Shown: positions 34,828 through 42,749 of the stretch, one piece after another
Layout of the letters: each line of letters opens with the position of its first letter
How positions within the stretch are numbered: the first letter of the stretch is position 1
NCBI RefSeq assembly: GCF_004522095.1
Contig: NZ_SPUI01000007.1
Location: forward strand, 62,001-126,000
Direction: 5' to 3'
Source of the DNA: Nocardioides sp. 503
Lineage (GTDB): Bacteria > Actinomycetota > Actinomycetes > Propionibacteriales > Nocardioidaceae
Length of the DNA stretch: 64,000 nt
Notes under the pieces: generated by a model
What the model was told of the DNA's origin: nothing
Databases searched by the model: none
The model's input: the letters and a program-made list of their open reading frames with translations, nothing else
Made by a program: the position numbers and the translations under genes

Positions 34828-36099
34828 GTGGGCATTGTCGTGCAGAAGTACGGCGGTTCGTCTCTGGCCGACGCCGGCCGCATCAAGGAGGTCGCGCGCC
34901 GCATCGTCGAGTCCAAGAAGGCCGGCCACGACGTCGTGGTGGCCGTCTCTGCGATGGGCGACACGACCGACAACCTGCTCGAGCTCGCGGAGGGCGTCAG
35001 CCCGCTGCCGCCGGCACGCGAGCTGGACATGCTGCTCACCGCCGGCGAGCGGATCTCGATGGCGCTGGTCGCCATGGCGATCTCCGACCTGGGGTTCACC
35101 GCGCGCTCGTTCACGGGCTCCCAGGCCGGCGTCATCACCGACTCCGCCCACGGCCGGGCCAAGATCATCGACGTCACGCCGGGGCGGATCTCCGCGGCCA
35201 TCGCCGAGGGCCACATCGTGATCGTCGCCGGCTTCCAGGGCGTCAGCCAGGACACCAAGGAGATCACCACCCTCGGACGCGGCGGCACCGACACCACGGC
35301 CGTCGCGCTGGCCGCCGCGCTCGGTGCGGCGTACTGCGAGATCTACACCGACGTCGACGGTGTGTTCACCGCCGACCCCCGCATCGTGCCCACGGCGCGG
35401 CGCCTCGAGCGGCTCTCCTACGAGGAGATGCTCGAGATGGCGGCCTCGGGCGCCAAGATCCTGCACCTGCGGTGCGTCGAGTACGCCCGCCGCTACGACA
35501 TGCCGGTCCACGTCCGGTCCTCCTTCTCGCACAAGGAGGGGACGTGGATCACCCCCAGCCAACCAGGAGAAGTCCCCATGGAGCAGGCGATCATCGCGGG
35601 CGTGGCCCACGACCGCAGCGAAGCCAAGATCACCGTCGTCGGCGTTCCGGACAAGGTGGGCGAGGCGGCCCGGATCTTCGAGGCGCTCTCGGCGACCGAG
35701 GTCAACATCGACATGGTCGTCCAGAACGTCTCCGCCGCGTCGACCGGCCTCACGGACATCTCGTTCACGCTGCCGCGCGCCGACGGCCAGCAGGCGATGA
35801 GCGCCCTGGCCCGCATCCAGGACGAGGTCGGCTACGAGCAGCTGCTCTACGACGACCGGATCGGCAAGGTCTCCCTGATCGGGGCCGGCATGCGCTCGCA
35901 CCCCGGCATCACCGCGAAGTTCTTCGCCGCCCTCGCCTCGGCCGGCGTCAACATCGAGATGATCTCCACCTCGGAGATCCGGATCTCCGTGATCGTCCAG
36001 GAGGCCCAGGTCGACGAGGCCGTGCGCGCCACGCACACGGCGTTCGAGCTGGACGCCGCCGAGGTCGAGGCGGTCGTCTACGGCGGGACGGGGAGGTAG
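34828..36099 (+). CDS. lysC: Aspartate kinase
   Basis: A 423-residue aspartokinase, first step to lysine, methionine and threonine. 'VVQKYGGSSLADAGRIKEVA' is the classic N-terminus, 'GFQGVSQDTKEITTLGRGGTDTTAVAL' the nucleotide and aspartate site, and 'EIYTDVDGVFTADPR' the kinase motif. Two ACT domains follow from about residue 265 ('VVGVPDKVGEAARIFEAL', 'GIMRSHPG'-like 'GAGMRSHPGITAKFF') for lysine/threonine feedback. GTG 34828 has AGGAG 8 nt upstream; the GTG at 34819 overlaps that site and is rejected. Two nt before asd. Confidence 0.96.
   Translation: MGIVVQKYGGSSLADAGRIKEVARRIVESKKAGHDVVVAVSAMGDTTDNLLELAEGVSPLPPARELDMLLTAGERISMALVAMAISDLGFTARSFTGSQAGVITDSAHGRAKIIDVTPGRISAAIAEGHIVIVAGFQGVSQDTKEITTLGRGGTDTTAVALAAALGAAYCEIYTDVDGVFTADPRIVPTARRLERLSYEEMLEMAASGAKILHLRCVEYARRYDMPVHVRSSFSHKEGTWITPSQPGEVPMEQAIIAGVAHDRSEAKITVVGVPDKVGEAARIFEALSATEVNIDMVVQNVSAASTGLTDISFTLPRADGQQAMSALARIQDEVGYEQLLYDDRIGKVSLIGAGMRSHPGITAKFFAALASAGVNIEMISTSEIRISVIVQEAQVDEAVRATHTAFELDAAEVEAVVYGGTGR
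35578..36099 (+). CDS. lysC: Aspartate kinase beta subunit from an internal start
   Basis: Inside lysC an in-frame ATG (35578) is preceded by AGGAGA at 35565-35570, spacing 7 nt. It opens a 173-residue product ('MEQAIIAGVAHDRSEA') that equals the regulatory ACT region. The same in-frame beta subunit is known for Corynebacterium glutamicum and Bacillus aspartokinases (alpha2-beta2). The ribosome site is seen; actual expression is inferred. Confidence 0.65.
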   Translation: MEQAIIAGVAHDRSEAKITVVGVPDKVGEAARIFEALSATEVNIDMVVQNVSAASTGLTDISFTLPRADGQQAMSALARIQDEVGYEQLLYDDRIGKVSLIGAGMRSHPGITAKFFAALASAGVNIEMISTSEIRISVIVQEAQVDEAVRATHTAFELDAAEVEAVVYGGTGR

Positions 36100-36101
36100 T
36101 C

Positions 36102-37133
36102 ATGGGTGTCCGCATCGGCATCGTCGGGGCGACCGGCCAGGTCGGCGTCGCCATGCGCCAGATCCTCGAGCAGCGCGGGTTCCCCGCCGACGAGGTCCGC
36201 TTCTTCGCCTCCGCGCGCTCGGCCGGCACGGTGCTGCCGTTCGCCGGTCGCGAGATCACCGTCGAGGACGCCGCGACGGCCGACCCGAGCGGTCTCGACA
36301 TCGCGCTCTTCTCCGCGGGCGCGACGACCTCCCGCGCGCTGGCCCCGGCCTTCGCGGCCGCCGGCGTGACCGTGGTCGACAACTCCTCGGCGTTCCGCAT
36401 GGACCCCGACGTCCCGCTCGTGGTCTCCGAGGTCAACCCGCAGGACATCGAGCACGCCCGCAAGGGGATCATCGCCAACCCCAACTGCACGACGATGGCC
36501 GCGATGCCCGTGCTGAAGCCGCTGCACGACGAGGCCGGGCTGGTGCGGCTGATCGCGTCGACCTACCAGGCCGTCTCCGGTTCCGGCGTCGCCGGCGTCG
36601 AGGAGCTGGCCGGTCAGGTCGCCGCAGCCGGCGACAAGGCGCGCGAGCTCGCCTACGACGGGGAGGCCGTCGCCTTCCCCGACCCGGTGAAGTACGCGCG
36701 CACGATCGCCTACAACGTGCTGCCGCTGGCCGGATCCATCGTCGACGACGGGCTCAACGAGACCGACGAGGAGCAGAAGCTCCGCAACGAGTCGCGCAAG
36801 ATCCTCGGCCTGCCCGACCTGCTGGTCTCCGGCATCTGCGTGCGGGTGCCGGTCTTCACCGGTCACTCGCTGGCGATCAACGCGGAGTTCGCCTCGGCCA
36901 TGACGCCGGAGCGCGCGCGCGAGATCCTCGCCTCGGCGCCGGGCGTCGAGCTCTCCGACGTACCGAACCCCCTGCAGGCCGCCGGCAAGGACCCGTCCTA
37001 CGTCGGCCGGCTGCGCCGGGACCCGGGCGTGCCGGACGACCGCGGCCTCGCGCTGTTCGTCTCCAACGACAACCTGCGCAAGGGCGCGGCCCTCAACACG
37101 GTGCAGATCGCGGAGCTACTCGCGCGCCGCTGA
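36102..37133 (+). CDS. asd: Aspartate-semialdehyde dehydrogenase
   Basis: A 343-residue NADP enzyme: 'IGIVGATGQVGVAMRQIL' (nucleotide site), the catalytic Cys in 'NPNCTTMAAMPVLKPL' (about residue 128), 'STYQAVSGSGVAGVEEL', and the substrate-binding 'VRVPVFTGHS' with its Arg and His. Reduces aspartyl phosphate to the semialdehyde. ATG 36102 follows GGGGAGG and lies 2 nt after lysC, so they form the usual operon. Its last 18 nt overlap the convergent gene. Confidence 0.96.
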   Translation: MGVRIGIVGATGQVGVAMRQILEQRGFPADEVRFFASARSAGTVLPFAGREITVEDAATADPSGLDIALFSAGATTSRALAPAFAAAGVTVVDNSSAFRMDPDVPLVVSEVNPQDIEHARKGIIANPNCTTMAAMPVLKPLHDEAGLVRLIASTYQAVSGSGVAGVEELAGQVAAAGDKARELAYDGEAVAFPDPVKYARTIAYNVLPLAGSIVDDGLNETDEEQKLRNESRKILGLPDLLVSGICVRVPVFTGHSLAINAEFASAMTPERAREILASAPGVELSDVPNPLQAAGKDPSYVGRLRRDPGVPDDRGLALFVSNDNLRKGAALNTVQIAELLARR

Positions 37134-38174
37134 CTGCCGCTCGTCCTTCGCCGCGCGCTCCTCGACAGGAGCGGCGGGCTCCTTCGCGGGTTCGATGAAG
37201 GTCGTCGTGACCCAGTAGGAGAGCAGGTGGGTCAGCACGCTCACGAGCGGGATGACGACGACCATCGACCAGTGGTCGAGGACGTCGATGAGGAACAGCA
37301 GCGCCACGACCGCGGTCATGCCGGTGGCGAGGAAGCTGGTGCTCGTGGCGTCGGGCACGGCGAAGCGGCCCATCAGGACCGAGCCCACCAGGATGGCCGC
37401 GACGAAGATGAGGGCCAGCAGCGGGAAGCCCGCGCGGCCGCACGAGGTCGTGCCCTGCACGGCCTCGCAGCCTCGGAGCGCGAGGTAGGTGCCGCCCACG
37501 AGCACCAGCCCGACCAGCACGCCCGTCACGGCCGCGGCGACGCGGCCCGGCAGCGGCTCGCGGGGCGGACGCGGTGCCTTCGGCTCCTTGACCGGCTTCT
37601 CTGCCTTGACGGGCTTGGCGGTCTTGACCGGCTCGGCCTCCGTCGCCTGCCTCGAGGCCTTCGCCGCGACGGGGGCGGCCGGGACGTCGGCCGGGGAGGC
37701 GTCGGGCTCGACCTCGTCCGCGAACAGCGGCGGAGCCGGCTCCTCCTCCGCGAGCGTCACGGGGTCGGCGGCGACCGGCTCCGGCGCGACGACCTGGGTG
37801 GGCTGCTCGTCCGCGACCGGCTCGACGGGCTCCACGACCTCGGTCGGCTCGTCGGCCTCGATCACCTGCGTCGTCTCGGCATCGACGGCGACCGGCTCCG
37901 GCTCCGGCGTGGGCTCGGGCTCGGGCTCCGAGACGGGCTCGGGCTCCGAGACGGGCTCGGGCTCCACCTCGGGCTCGGTCGCGGCTTCGGGCTCCGGGGC
38001 CGCCTCGGCCTCCGGCTCAGGGGCGGGCTCCGGCTCGGCAGGGGGCTCCGGCTCCGGCGGCGGCGCCGCCGGCGTCGCGTCCTCGGGAGCGGCGCCCTTG
38101 CGGCCCTTCTTGCGGCCGAACAGGCGGGGCGGCTCGAGCCGCGCCGACGCGTCCTGCTGGTCCTCGTCTGACAT
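37116..38174 (-). CDS. Glu/Pro-rich membrane protein of unknown function
   Basis: A 352-residue protein. After a basic start ('RLFGRKKGRKGA') comes about 150 residues of Glu/Pro/Ala repeats ('EPEPVSEPEPVSEPEP', with repeated 'TQV' segments). A Lys-Ala-Pro part ('KTAKPVKAEKPVKEPKAP') leads into four membrane helices ('VAAAVTGVLVGLVLVGGTYL', 'PLLALIFVAAILVGSVL', 'TGMTAVVALLFLIDVL', 'MVVVIPLVSVLTHLLSYW'). A Cys pair ('RGCEAV', 'TSCGRAG') sits after helix 1. The extended domain may sit on or near the membrane. No family recognised. Confidence 0.75.
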   Translation of the reverse strand: MSDEDQQDASARLEPPRLFGRKKGRKGAAPEDATPAAPPPEPEPPAEPEPAPEPEAEAAPEPEAATEPEVEPEPVSEPEPVSEPEPEPTPEPEPVAVDAETTQVIEADEPTEVVEPVEPVADEQPTQVVAPEPVAADPVTLAEEEPAPPLFADEVEPDASPADVPAAPVAAKASRQATEAEPVKTAKPVKAEKPVKEPKAPRPPREPLPGRVAAAVTGVLVGLVLVGGTYLALRGCEAVQGTTSCGRAGFPLLALIFVAAILVGSVLMGRFAVPDATSTSFLATGMTAVVALLFLIDVLDHWSMVVVIPLVSVLTHLLSYWVTTTFIEPAKEPAAPVEERAAKDERQSAARE

Positions 38175-38217
38175 GCGGGCAGTCTGCCACGGCGACGTCT
38201 CCACGGCCCGGAACGAC

Positions 38218-38249
38218 GAGAACCCCGGACCGCAGGGTCCGGGGTTCTC
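38218..38249 (-). terminator. Terminator after tRNA-Pro
   Basis: A perfect 14-bp stem (38218-38231 against 38236-38249) with a 4-nt loop, just past the tRNA 3' end in the direction of its transcription. Confidence 0.8.
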
Positions 38250-38258
38250 GGGTTCCAC

Positions 38259-38335
38259 TGGTCGGGCTGACAGGATTTGAACCTGCGGCCTCCTCGTCCC
38301 GAACGAGGCGCGCTACCAAGCTGCGCCACAGCCCG
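38259..38335 (-). tRNA. tRNA-Pro(CGG)
   Basis: On the minus strand CGGGCTG pairs with CAGCCCG. The anticodon loop is TTCGGGA with anticodon CGG; the T-arm is GCAGGTTCAAATCCTGT. CCA is encoded (38259-38261). Confidence 0.95.
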
Positions 38336-38442
38336 ATCATGGGCTCGTTCCCCGTGAAGGGAGGTGAGCCCACAAGCACGGGAGCATACCCGAGCGCCGA
38401 GCGCCCCTCGCAATCGGTGGGGGTCCCGGGGACGGTGCTGCG

Positions 38443-39366
38443 TCAGGTCCGGGGGACCAGGGTGAGCAGGCTCGCCTCCGGGCGGCAGGCGACCCGGATC
38501 CGGGCGTAGGGGCTGGTGCCGAGACCGGCGCAGACGTGGAGCCACGCGGAGCCCGGGTCGCCCGGTCGGGAGTCGGCGGGGTGGCGGTGCAGGCCCCTGG
38601 CTCGGGCCGGCTCGAGGTCGCAGTTGGTGGTGAGCGCCCGGCCGCCCGGCAGGCACACCTGGCCGCCGTGGGTGTGCCCGGCCAGGACGGCGTCGTAGCC
38701 GTCGGCGGCGTACTGGTCCAGCACCCGGAGGTACGGCGCATGGGCGACGCCGAGCCGCATGTCGGCGGTGGGGTCGGCCGGCCCGGCGACCAGATCGAGC
38801 CGGTCGTAGCCGAGGTGCGGGTCGTCCACGCCGGCGAAGGCGAGCGTCGTCTCCCCGACGGTGACGGTGTCCTTGCGGTTCGTCAGGTCGCGCCAGCCCG
38901 CGCCGGTCAGTGTCTGGCTCAGCAACGGCCACGGCAGCTGCGGCACGTGGACGTGGCGCTTGCCGGTGTCGGGCAGCAGGTAGCGCAGCGGGTTGCGGAA
39001 GGTCGGCTCGTAGTAGTCGTTGGAGCCGTGCACGAACACTCCGGGCACGTCGAGCAGCGGTCCGAGCGCGTCGGTGACCACCGGCACGGAGTCGCGGTGC
39101 GCCAGGTTGTCGCCGGTGTCGACCACCAGGTCAGGCTCCAGCGCGGCGAGCCCGCGGAGCCACTCCTGCTTGCGGGTCTGGGCGGGCGTCATGTGGATGT
39201 CGCTGAGGTGCAGGACCTTCAGGGGTCGCTGTCCGCGGGGCAGGACCGGCAGCTCGTAGCGGCGCAGCGTGTAGGCCCGCGCCTCCCAGGCGGCGTACGC
39301 CGTCAGCCCGGCGCCGGCGAGGGTCCCGGCTCCCAGCAGGTGCGGGAGAATCCGGAGGCTGGGCAT
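38443..39366 (-). CDS. Membrane-anchored metallophosphoesterase
   Basis: A 307-residue calcineurin-like phosphoesterase of the YkuE type. One N-terminal membrane helix ('GAGTLAGAGLTAYAAWEARAY') precedes the metal motifs: 'LSDIHMTP' (D-x-H), 'VDTGDNL', 'VHGSNDYYEP' (a Ser replaces the Asn-adjacent Gly of GNH[DE], and the usual His is Asp), 'AHAPY' and 'LAGHTHGGQ'. Corresponds by position to the Rv3683 gene beside ponA2 in mycobacteria. Substrate unknown, perhaps a lipid phosphate. Confidence 0.87.
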   Translation of the reverse strand: MPSLRILPHLLGAGTLAGAGLTAYAAWEARAYTLRRYELPVLPRGQRPLKVLHLSDIHMTPAQTRKQEWLRGLAALEPDLVVDTGDNLAHRDSVPVVTDALGPLLDVPGVFVHGSNDYYEPTFRNPLRYLLPDTGKRHVHVPQLPWPLLSQTLTGAGWRDLTNRKDTVTVGETTLAFAGVDDPHLGYDRLDLVAGPADPTADMRLGVAHAPYLRVLDQYAADGYDAVLAGHTHGGQVCLPGGRALTTNCDLEPARARGLHRHPADSRPGDPGSAWLHVCAGLGTSPYARIRVACRPEASLLTLVPRT

Positions 39367-39392
39367 CCGCCCAGGCTGCCACAATGGTCCTC

Positions 39393-39851
39393 ATGAGTGC
39401 TCTCAAGGACCGTCTGCGTGCCGACCTCACCACCGCCATCAAGGGTCGTGACGAGGTGCGCTCCTCGACCCTGCGCATGGTGCTGACCGCCATCACCAAC
39501 GCCGAGGTGGCCGGCAAGGAGGCCCGCGAGCTCTCCGACGACGACGTCATCGGCGTGCTGTCGAGCGAGGCCAAGAAGCGCCGGGAGGCCGCGACCGCCT
39601 TCGCCGACGGCGGCCGCGCCGAGATGGCGGCCAAGGAGAAGGCCGAGGCGGCCGTGATCGCCGACTACCTGCCCGAGGTCCTCACCGCCGAGGAGATCTC
39701 GTCCCTCGTCACCGCGGCGATCGAGCAGACCGGCGCCGCCGGCGAGGGCATGCGGGCCATGGGCAAGGTCATGGGCATCGTCACCCCCCAGGTCAAGGGC
39801 CGCGCCGACGGCGGTGCCGTCGCCGCGGAGGTACGCCGCCAGCTCGGCTGA
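39393..39851 (+). CDS. GatB/YqeY domain protein
   Basis: A 152-residue YqeY-like protein: 'LKDRLRADLTTAIKGRDEVRSSTLRM' is the typical start, 'YLPEVLTAEEISSLV' the middle, and 'GEGMRAMGKVMGIVTPQVKGRADGGAVAAEVRR' the GatB tail. These proteins share the tRNA-binding end of the amidotransferase subunit GatB. An alternative ATG is at 39384; 39393 fits a CACAAT box 7 nt upstream. Confidence 0.9.
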   Translation: MSALKDRLRADLTTAIKGRDEVRSSTLRMVLTAITNAEVAGKEARELSDDDVIGVLSSEAKKRREAATAFADGGRAEMAAKEKAEAAVIADYLPEVLTAEEISSLVTAAIEQTGAAGEGMRAMGKVMGIVTPQVKGRADGGAVAAEVRRQLG

Positions 39852-39887
39852 CGCCGCACCGGCCCGCCCACGGGGCCAGCGATCGGG

Positions 39888-42203
39888 TCAGCGACCGCCG
39901 CGGCCCCCGCGTCCGCCCTTGGGCCGCTTGCCGGTGGAGGTGTAGATGACGACCGTGTCGCCGCTGGCGAGCTCGACGCCGGCCTCGGGGTCGGTGTAGG
40001 CCACGGTGCCCTTGGGGTAGTCGGAGGCCTTGGCGCCGGCGACGTTGACCGTGAAGCCGAGGTTCTCCAGCTCGTTGCGGGCGTCGTCGACGCTCATCCC
40101 GCCGACGTCGGGGATCCCGGTCAGGACCCCGCGGATGTCGGAGCTGCTCGGCTTCTCGAAGTCCTCGTCGTCGAGCCACTGCTCGATGACCTTCATCGCG
40201 TCGCCCCACATGGGGCCGGCCAGCGTGGAGCCGGCGGCGGAGGCGACGTAGGACGGGCCGACGGTCTGCCCGTTGAGGGTGATCTTGGTGCCCTCCTTGT
40301 TGGCGCCGGCGATCATCGAGGCGGTGGCGAGGTTGGGGGTGTAGCCCACGAACCACACCGCCTTGTTGTCCTGGATGGTGCCGGTCTTGCCGGCGGCCGG
40401 CTGCGCGGTCTGGATGTTGGCGCTGTAGCCGAAGCCACCGGGCTCGAGCACGCCGCGCAGGACGTCGTTGACCGCGTCGGCCACGGGGCTCGGCATCACC
40501 TGGGTGCAGCGCGCGGGGTACTTCTTCAGCGCGTTGCCATTGGGGTCCATGATCGCGGTGACGGGGCGGGCGTCGCAGTGCAGCCCGCGGCCGGCGAACG
40601 TCGCGTAGGCCTCGGCCATCTCGAGCGGGCTGACGTCGGCCACGCCGAGCGTGAACGCCGGGATCATCTCGGTGTCGGGGTCGGTGAGCTGCACGCCCAT
40701 CTTCTTGGCCAGCGTGAAGGGCTCGCAGATGCCGGTGCGCTGCTCGAGCTGGGCGAAGAACGTGTTCACCGACAGGCGCGTGCCCTGGTAGAGGTCGAAG
40801 TTGCCGGAGCTGGTGGAGTTCTGCGGCTTCCAGATCTCCGAGCTCGCGTAGCTCTCCCCGTCGCAGACCTCGAAGTCGCCCTGGTCGAGGAAGACCTGCT
40901 GGGGCGAGTTGATCCGCTCCGACAGCGGGATGTCCTGGTTGACCGCGGCCGCGAGGACGAACGCCTTGAAGGTCGAGCCGGCCTGGAAGCCGTTGGAGTC
41001 GCCGTACTGCGAGGGCACGACGAAGTTGAGGTAGGACTCGCCCTCCTTCTTCTTGCGGCCCATCGGTCGCGACTGGGCGATCGCCTTCACCTCGCCGGTG
41101 CGGGGCTCGACCATCGCGAGCGCGCCGATGGCGTCGTTCTCCTTGTAGACGTGGGAGCGCACGGACTCGTCGGCGGCGTCCTGGAAGCGGAGGTCGACCG
41201 TGGTGCGGATCGTGAGGCCGCCGGACTTGAGCAGGCGCTCGCGCTCCTCGGCGGTCTTGCCCAGCGAGCGGTCCTTCATCAGGTAGTTGAGGACGTAGTC
41301 GCAGAAGAACGGCGCGCGCGAGTAGACGCAGCCGTTGCGGGTCTTGCGCACCTCGAGCCGCAGCCCGCGCTCCTTGGTGCGGTCGGCCTTCTCCTGCGGG
41401 ATCACGTTGAGCTGGGCCATCCGGTCCAGCACGATGTCGCGCCGCTGCTTGGTGCGGTCGGGGGAGTTGGTCGGGTCGAACTTGGTGGGGTTCTGGACCA
41501 GGCCCGCGAGGACGGCCGACTGGTTGAGGTTGAGGTTGCGCGCGTTGACGTTGAAGTAGTGGCGCGCCGCCGCCTGGATGCCGTGGGCGCCGTCGCCGAA
41601 GTAGGCGGTGTTGAGGTAGCGCTCCAGGATCCAGTCCTTGGTGTGGCTCTCCTCCATCGCGATGGCGTAGCGCAGCTCGCGCAGCTTGCGGGCGTAGGTC
41701 TGGTCGATCGCCGCGGCCTGCTCCTCGGGGGTGTCCGCCTGGCTGAGGAGGGTCAGCTTGACCAGCTGCTGGGTGATCGAGGAGCCACCCTGGACCACGC
41801 CGCTGGAGGCCGAGTTGGTCAGCAGCGCGCGCAGCGTGCCCTTGAGGTCGAGCGCCCCGTGCTCGTAGAAGCGGTAGTCCTCGATGGCGACGATCGCCTG
41901 GACCATCGTGCGCGAGACCTGGTCGAGCGAGACGTTGACGCGGTTCTCGTCGAAGATCGTGGCGATGGTCTCGCCCTTGCGGTCCAGGATGCGCGTCTTC
42001 TGCGGCAGGTCGTCGGCCTCGAGCTCGGTCGGCAGCTTGTCCATGCTGTCGGCGACGTTCTCCGTGGCGACGCCCAGGACGGCGGCGAAGGGGATGGCGA
42101 GGCCGGCGACGACGACGCCGAGGACGGCGGAGACCGCCACCATCACTCCGAGGTGGGACAGCACCTTGGAGGAGGAGAGACGCTCAGAGCGGGGGCGAGG
42201 CAT
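39888..42203 (-). CDS. ponA2: Bifunctional penicillin-binding protein with PASTA domain (PonA2-type)
   Basis: A 771-residue class A PBP. After a short cytoplasmic stretch and one membrane helix ('VAVSAVLGVVVAGLAIPFAAVLG') comes a GT51 transglycosylase with 'VAIEDYRFYEHGALDLKG' and 'GGSSITQQLVKLTLL'. The transpeptidase has 'GSTFKAFVL' (SxxK), 'LSVNTF' (SxN) and 'GKTGTIQDNKAVWF' (KTG). One PASTA domain ('GGMSVDDARNELENLGFTVNV') is near the C-terminus, followed by a Gly/Arg tail. It makes and cross-links peptidoglycan. The leaderless start is set by TACCCT 7 nt upstream. Neighbours (whiB4, ArsA pair) match mycobacterial ponA2. Confidence 0.94.
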   Translation of the reverse strand: MPRPRSERLSSSKVLSHLGVMVAVSAVLGVVVAGLAIPFAAVLGVATENVADSMDKLPTELEADDLPQKTRILDRKGETIATIFDENRVNVSLDQVSRTMVQAIVAIEDYRFYEHGALDLKGTLRALLTNSASSGVVQGGSSITQQLVKLTLLSQADTPEEQAAAIDQTYARKLRELRYAIAMEESHTKDWILERYLNTAYFGDGAHGIQAAARHYFNVNARNLNLNQSAVLAGLVQNPTKFDPTNSPDRTKQRRDIVLDRMAQLNVIPQEKADRTKERGLRLEVRKTRNGCVYSRAPFFCDYVLNYLMKDRSLGKTAEERERLLKSGGLTIRTTVDLRFQDAADESVRSHVYKENDAIGALAMVEPRTGEVKAIAQSRPMGRKKKEGESYLNFVVPSQYGDSNGFQAGSTFKAFVLAAAVNQDIPLSERINSPQQVFLDQGDFEVCDGESYASSEIWKPQNSTSSGNFDLYQGTRLSVNTFFAQLEQRTGICEPFTLAKKMGVQLTDPDTEMIPAFTLGVADVSPLEMAEAYATFAGRGLHCDARPVTAIMDPNGNALKKYPARCTQVMPSPVADAVNDVLRGVLEPGGFGYSANIQTAQPAAGKTGTIQDNKAVWFVGYTPNLATASMIAGANKEGTKITLNGQTVGPSYVASAAGSTLAGPMWGDAMKVIEQWLDDEDFEKPSSSDIRGVLTGIPDVGGMSVDDARNELENLGFTVNVAGAKASDYPKGTVAYTDPEAGVELASGDTVVIYTSTGKRPKGGRGGRGGR

Positions 42204-42210
42204 GGCCCCT

Positions 42211-42216
42211 AGGGTA
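42211..42216 (-). promoter_or_regulatory. -10 box of a leaderless promoter for ponA2
   Basis: On the minus strand TACCCT is 7 nt from the ATG (42203). Confidence 0.55.
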
Positions 42217-42263
42217 CGGGAGCGGCGGGAGCGGGCGATTTCCTCGCGGCCGCACCCCCAGGG

Positions 42264-42299
42264 CCATGCTGAGGAGCATGGACTAGTCATTTGTGACTA
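42264..42299. promoter_or_regulatory. Two inverted repeats in the ponA2-whiB4 control region
   Basis: CCATGCT-n4-AGCATGG (42264-42281) and TAGTCA-n4-TGACTA (42284-42299) are both perfect and lie 2 bp apart in the 220-bp divergent region. They are candidate operators; the second ends against TATAAG, which may be a -10 for whiB4. Proteins that bind are unknown. Confidence 0.45.
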
Positions 42300-42423
42300 T
42301 AAGAGGTGGGCCGACTAGGCCTTACGGTGCGACCCGAACGTCCTTTACTTTGAGCGCAATGGGATCGGGCCGGTGAGGCGTCATGGGGACGCACCACCAC
42401 CCGAGGATGTGGGGACATCGATC

Positions 42424-42708
42424 ATGTGGGTAGAGGACTGGGCGCCGCGCGCCGCTTGCAGGACCACGGCACCGGACCAGCTGTTCGTCCGTGGCGCCGA
42501 GCAGAACAAGGCCAAGCAGCTGTGCTCGGGGTGCCCGGTGCGCACCGAGTGCCTCGCGGAGGCGCTGGACAACCAGATCGAGTGGGGCGTCTGGGGAGGC
42601 ATGACCGAGCGCGAGCGCCGGGCCCTGCTGCGCCGTCGTCCCGCCGCCTCGTGGCGCACGGTCCTCGAGACCGCCCGCGCCGACATCGCGCAGCCGGTCC
42701 CGGTCTGA
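42424..42708 (+). CDS. whiB4: WhiB4-like iron-sulfur regulator
   Basis: A 94-residue Wbl protein. Four Cys bind a [4Fe-4S] cluster: one in 'RAACRTTAPDQLFVRG', then 'LCSGCPVRTEC' (C-x2-C-x5-C). The turn 'EWGVWGGMTERERRALLRRRP' is the G[VI]WGG motif plus basic tail. The 'LFVRGAEQNKAKQL' and 'LDNQIEWGVWGGMTER' segments fit WhiB4, a redox-sensing DNA-binding protein, better than WhiB1/2/3. ATG 42424 is chosen; the frame extends upstream without the family's residues. Genomic order with ponA2 and ArsA pair supports this. Confidence 0.9.
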   Translation: MWVEDWAPRAACRTTAPDQLFVRGAEQNKAKQLCSGCPVRTECLAEALDNQIEWGVWGGMTERERRALLRRRPAASWRTVLETARADIAQPVPV

Positions 42709-42721
42709 CCCGACGCCGCGC

Positions 42722-42749
42722 CTGAGCCGACCCGCGAGGGGCGGCTCAG
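42722..42749. terminator. Bidirectional terminator between whiB4 and the ArsA-type genes
   Basis: CTGAGCCG (42722-42729) pairs with CGGCTCAG (42742-42749); the second arm includes the stop codon of the minus-strand gene. Confidence 0.6.
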
